DNA of 34,499 bases, taken from the NCBI GenBank assembly GCA_013297755.1, contig JAAFIH010000040.1:1-34499 (forward strand). The letters run 5' to 3'. Position 1 is the stretch's first letter, and each line of letters opens with the position of its first letter. Positions 32,853 to 34,499 of this stretch are shown piece after piece. This stretch comes from Cytophagales bacterium (GTDB lineage Bacteria; Bacteroidota; Bacteroidia; Cytophagales; UBA9547). The translations under genes were made by a program, and so were the position numbers. The notes under the pieces were generated by a model, which saw only the letters and a program-made list of their open reading frames with translations, searched no databases and was not told where the DNA came from.

Positions 32853-32887
32853 TGATTATTGATTATTGATTATTGAGTATTGATTTA
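32853..32887 (+). repeat. 7-bp tandem repeat (TGATTAT)
   Basis: TGATTAT three times exactly, then TGAGTAT and TGATTTA: about five units, starting 6 bp after the cargo gene stop. Simple slippage repeat; no function seen. Confidence 0.8.
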
Positions 32888-32920
32888 TCAAATAATTATT
32901 TAATACTGGTTTTAAAAAAG

Positions 32921-32948
32921 GTGCTAGATAAAGTCTAGCACTTTTTTT
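32921..32948 (+). terminator. Rho-independent terminator after the broken cargo gene
   Basis: GTGCTAGA (32921-32928) pairs with TCTAGCAC (32934-32941) around TAAAG, followed by seven T; A-run on the left also suits the other strand. The stretch 32949-33161 holds no gene. Confidence 0.93.
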
Positions 32949-33161
32949 ATTTTATTTGCATTATTTTTATAAAAATACTAATTCACATATATTTAGTGGG
33001 AACTAAGCCAATAATTTAGTATTCTAAAACACTACTAAAATCATTTGTAAATTCTGATATCAATCTTTTGCATTTGCCTGAAGTTGGTCGTTTTATTTTT
33101 CAGATATAATAATTATGATATTGTTTATTTATATCTTGTAAGAGATTCTTATTAAAAAAAC

Positions 33162-33417
33162 ATGATACATAGTTTAAAATTAATCAACATACGATGTAGT
33201 AAAAAATGGATTAAAGAAATTTGAAATTCGCAAAAATGATAGGCCTTACCAAGTAGGCGATGTGATAGAATTTTATATGCACCCTAACGAGATGCTAAAC
33301 CAAAACACCTCCTTTTATGCACGTATTATTTACATACTGCCAAGTTTTGGAAATATAATCGAAAAAGATTATATAATTATAGGATTAAGTGATATTTATA
33401 ATTCACAAATTTTGTAA
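33162..33417 (+). pseudogene. Frameshifted DUF3850 (ASCH/PUA-like) gene
   Basis: The frame ending at 33417 encodes YDVVKNGLKKFEIRKNDRPY, then QVGDVIEF, FYARIIYI and DYIIIGL, which fits the DUF3850 family (KxFEIRKNDRxYQVGD signature). That frame has no start codon: it meets a TAA about 10 bp upstream of 33190. A fitting start, ATG 33162 encoding MIHSLK, lies in another frame, so bases are missing between about 33179 and 33190 (256 bp is two short of 86 codons). DUF3850 proteins are small RNA-binding-fold proteins, often in phage or mobile DNA; the function is unknown. The gene appears inactivated, and its 3' end now overlaps the promoter of the toxin-antitoxin pair. Confidence 0.7.
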
Positions 33418-33422
33418 ATTTG
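33406..33422 (+). promoter_or_regulatory. -7 element with overlapping operator-like palindrome
   Basis: CAAATTT-TGT-AAATTTG is a perfect 7-bp inverted repeat. Its right half is contained in TAAATTTG (33415-33422), a TAnnTTTG -7 element 16 bp before the ATG of the small gene at 33439. A repressor bound here would block the promoter, as in self-regulated toxin-antitoxin operons (inference). Confidence 0.5.
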
Positions 33423-33438
33423 CAAAAAAAATCATATC

Positions 33439-33585
33439 ATGAAAAAAACAGAAATCCCACAAACGGCTATCAAAAAACCAAGTAGAAAACCTTATGTATC
33501 AGAGGCATGGCTCAAAGAAGACAATATAGGAAAGGTAGGCTACATTTTTAATCCCAAAAATTCTAAAGTGAAGTTTAATGACTAA
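33439..33585 (+). CDS. 48-aa protein, probable antitoxin by position
   Basis: Small basic-to-mixed protein (MKKTEIPQTAIKKPSRKPYV..., ending KVKFND) whose last 8 bp overlap the start of the PIN toxin gene (ATGACTAA). This layout is typical of an antitoxin gene. I do not recognise the sequence: it lacks an obvious RHH, AbrB or DUF2281 pattern. The N-terminus is Lys-rich and disordered-looking; the C-terminal half (EAWLKEDNIGKVGYIFNP) looks folded. It may be a new antitoxin type or a worn remnant. The start is the only ATG and lies 16 bp after a good -7 element. Confidence 0.65.
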   Translation: MKKTEIPQTAIKKPSRKPYVSEAWLKEDNIGKVGYIFNPKNSKVKFND

Positions 33586-33967
33586 ATACTTGATTGATAC
33601 GCATATATTAATTTTTTATTTTACAGATAAATCTAAACTTACAAAAATTCAGTTAGATATAATTAATTCGACCTCTAGCGAAATTTATGTAAGTACTATT
33701 ACCTATTTTGAGATGGCTACATTAGTAAGGCTCAAAAAAATTGATTTAGGCATTTCTATATCAGAATTTTATTTTAAAGCACAACAACATGGATTCAAAG
33801 AATTAGACTATGGTATTGTAGAAATAGAAATGGTTTCAAAAATAGTGCCAGTACCTAAACATAAAGATCCAGTTGATTTTATGCTAATTTGTCAATCATT
33901 AAATCATAATATTCCTATTATAACAAATGATGGGAATATACATTTGTACGATACAGTAAGTTATTAA
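33578..33967 (+). CDS. PIN-domain toxin, VapC family
   Basis: 129-residue PIN-domain ribonuclease of the VapC type, which cleaves tRNA or rRNA when freed from its antitoxin. The four acidic residues expected at the metal site are visible: Asp7 in YLIDTHIL, Glu45 in YFEMA, Asp97 in HKDPVDFMLI and Asp118 in TNDG. Length is normal. Its ATG overlaps the upstream 48-aa gene by 8 bp, so the two are translationally coupled. The specific RNA target cannot be told. The gene seems intact. Confidence 0.9.
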   Translation: MTKYLIDTHILIFYFTDKSKLTKIQLDIINSTSSEIYVSTITYFEMATLVRLKKIDLGISISEFYFKAQQHGFKELDYGIVEIEMVSKIVPVPKHKDPVDFMLICQSLNHNIPIITNDGNIHLYDTVSY

Positions 33968-33970
33968 TTT

Positions 33971-34159
33971 ATGCTACCCAAACTATTCATTTATCCTAAA
34001 GACTTAATGACTATTGAACAAATAGGACGTTCAACTGCTTACAAAAGATTTAATGAATTAATTTTTTTGCTTAATAAACCTCCCAAAGGTAAAATAACTA
34101 TACAAGAATATTGTCAATTTAACTGCTTAATAATACAAGATTTAACCAAAATCTTGTAA
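33971..34159 (+). CDS. Small helix-turn-helix-like protein
   Basis: 62-residue protein that begins 3 bp after the toxin gene stop, so it may be in the same transcript. The segment TIEQIGRSTAYKRFNELIFLL (about 14-34, in parts) looks like a helix-turn-helix, followed by KITIQEYCQF, an arrangement seen in small uncharacterised Bacteroidota DNA-binding or excisionase-like proteins. I cannot assign a family with confidence. It could repress the toxin operon or belong to the neighbouring mobile DNA. Confidence 0.55.
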   Translation: MLPKLFIYPKDLMTIEQIGRSTAYKRFNELIFLLNKPPKGKITIQEYCQFNCLIIQDLTKIL

Positions 34160-34223
34160 AAAAAGTACTAGAAAGTATTAGATTGTAACAGCCCCATTTT
34201 TTCAGTCCCTTATGTTTGCATAT

Positions 34224-34307
34224 TACCTGCTTGGTTAAATGGCTTTTGCTTTGCTCAATAATTTGGGCAAGGTCTGTAAATAATATTTTTTCAATTTTAT
34301 TTTCCAT
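34224..34307 (-). pseudogene. 5' stub of a DUF1016 (YhcG-like PDDEXK nuclease) gene
   Basis: From ATG 34305-34307 the frame encodes about 28 residues that match by memory the N-terminus of DUF1016 proteins (LAQIIEQSKSHLTKQV, where intact relatives continue with N-S-x-x-x-L-L-Y/F-W-x-I-G-x-R-I). After Val the resemblance stops abruptly at about 34223 and the frame runs on in unrelated sequence. The rest of the gene is absent, so this is a truncated remnant; an insertion sequence begins 10 bp upstream of its ATG. Confidence 0.5.
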
Positions 34308-34316
34308 ACCTAAATA

Positions 34317-34499
34317 GGGTCTGCTGAAAAACTAAAAAAGCCTTATTGTAGATAACTGACCAATATTTTAGCCCACTTTTACTTTCCTAAGTGCAAGGAT
34401 ATATGACCTTACCCCAAAAAAAGCGTGCACCAGCACCCAAATATGTGAGCCCTAGCCAGGCGATTTTACCTGGATTTGAGTCTCCATTTACTCAGAAAT
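34317..34499 (+). mobile_element. Left end of an insertion sequence (continues past the window)
   Basis: GGGTCTGCTGAAAAACT at 34317-34333 is a plausible left terminal inverted repeat; it is followed 69 bp later by the start of a transposase-like frame. The right end is outside the window, so the inverted repeat and target duplication cannot be confirmed. Confidence 0.5.
34403..34499 (+). CDS. N-terminus of a probable IS transposase (partial)
   Basis: An open frame from ATG 34403 runs off the window after 32 residues. The segment YVSPSQAILPGFESPFTQK resembles the N-terminal part of DDE transposases of the IS5/IS1182 (DUF772) type in Bacteroidota, which often read S-x-x-Q-L-x-L-x-G-F-x-x-P-F before a N-R-W-V motif. 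G+C is higher than in neighbouring DNA, which fits imported DNA. Family assignment is tentative because the catalytic part is missing. Confidence 0.5.
   Translation, partial: MTLPQKKRAPAPKYVSPSQAILPGFESPFTQK

Noticed and set aside
34119-34307. Minus-strand 62-codon frame taken as a complete gene
   Set aside because: Only the first 28 codons resemble a known family; the remainder looks like run-on translation of unrelated DNA opposite the HTH-like gene.

Overview
The window is AT-rich chromosomal DNA of a Bacteroidota (Cytophagia/Flavobacteriia-like) bacterium. Evidence: type IX secretion system (T9SS) genes (PorP/SprF and a DUF5103 plug protein), a gene with a C-terminal T9SS sorting domain, a DAHP synthase fused to chorismate mutase, a TonB-dependent receptor behind a TPP riboswitch, and promoters that fit the Bacteroidota pattern TTTG-N19-TAnnTTTG. 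The standard genetic code is used. Most genes are ordinary chromosomal genes; both ends look like accessory DNA.

Layout. 1-2560: end of an unknown reading frame, then five tandem paralogous genes for small signal-peptide/coiled-coil/one-TM proteins that differ mainly in the number of heptads. 2700-4700: a pseudouridine synthase and a TIGR01777-type epimerase, both on minus. 4817-6134: promoter, an aromatic-rich 38-codon ORF, the DAHP synthase-chorismate mutase fusion and a terminator. 6235-7827: a HAMP-GAF membrane sensor-like protein with no output domain. 7841-10414: an 87-bp terminal-inverted-repeat element, TPP riboswitch and TonB receptor. 10692-12119: tRNA-Arg(CCU) and a FucP-type sugar transporter. 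12344-13614: rfbF overlapping a small Smr-domain gene. 13691-20277 (minus): barrel/SPOR envelope protein, dnaA, T9SS plug protein, PorP/SprF. 20888-21766: sucD. 22352-27436 (minus): rimP-nusA-infB, with a terminator-like hairpin in its short leader. 27437-28118: nested intergenic repeats, including a MITE-like element with its target-site duplication. 28119-29638: serS and a CAU-anticodon tRNA. 29960-32846: a T9SS cargo gene broken by a stop codon and a frameshift. 33162-34499: decayed DUF3850 gene, a VapC/PIN toxin with an overlapping small upstream gene, a small HTH-like protein, a DUF1016 (YhcG-like) stub and the left end of an insertion sequence.

How the genes fit together. PorP/SprF and the plug protein (51-bp gap, same strand) both belong to T9SS, which also would have exported the broken cargo protein. 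rimP-nusA-infB is the classic ribosome maturation/transcription/translation cluster. The riboswitch ties the TonB receptor to thiamine supply. The least explained parts are the five-gene coiled-coil array, the rimP leader hairpin, the aromatic-rich leader ORF and two families of small repeats with inverted ends. All alignments were done by eye; no database search was run.
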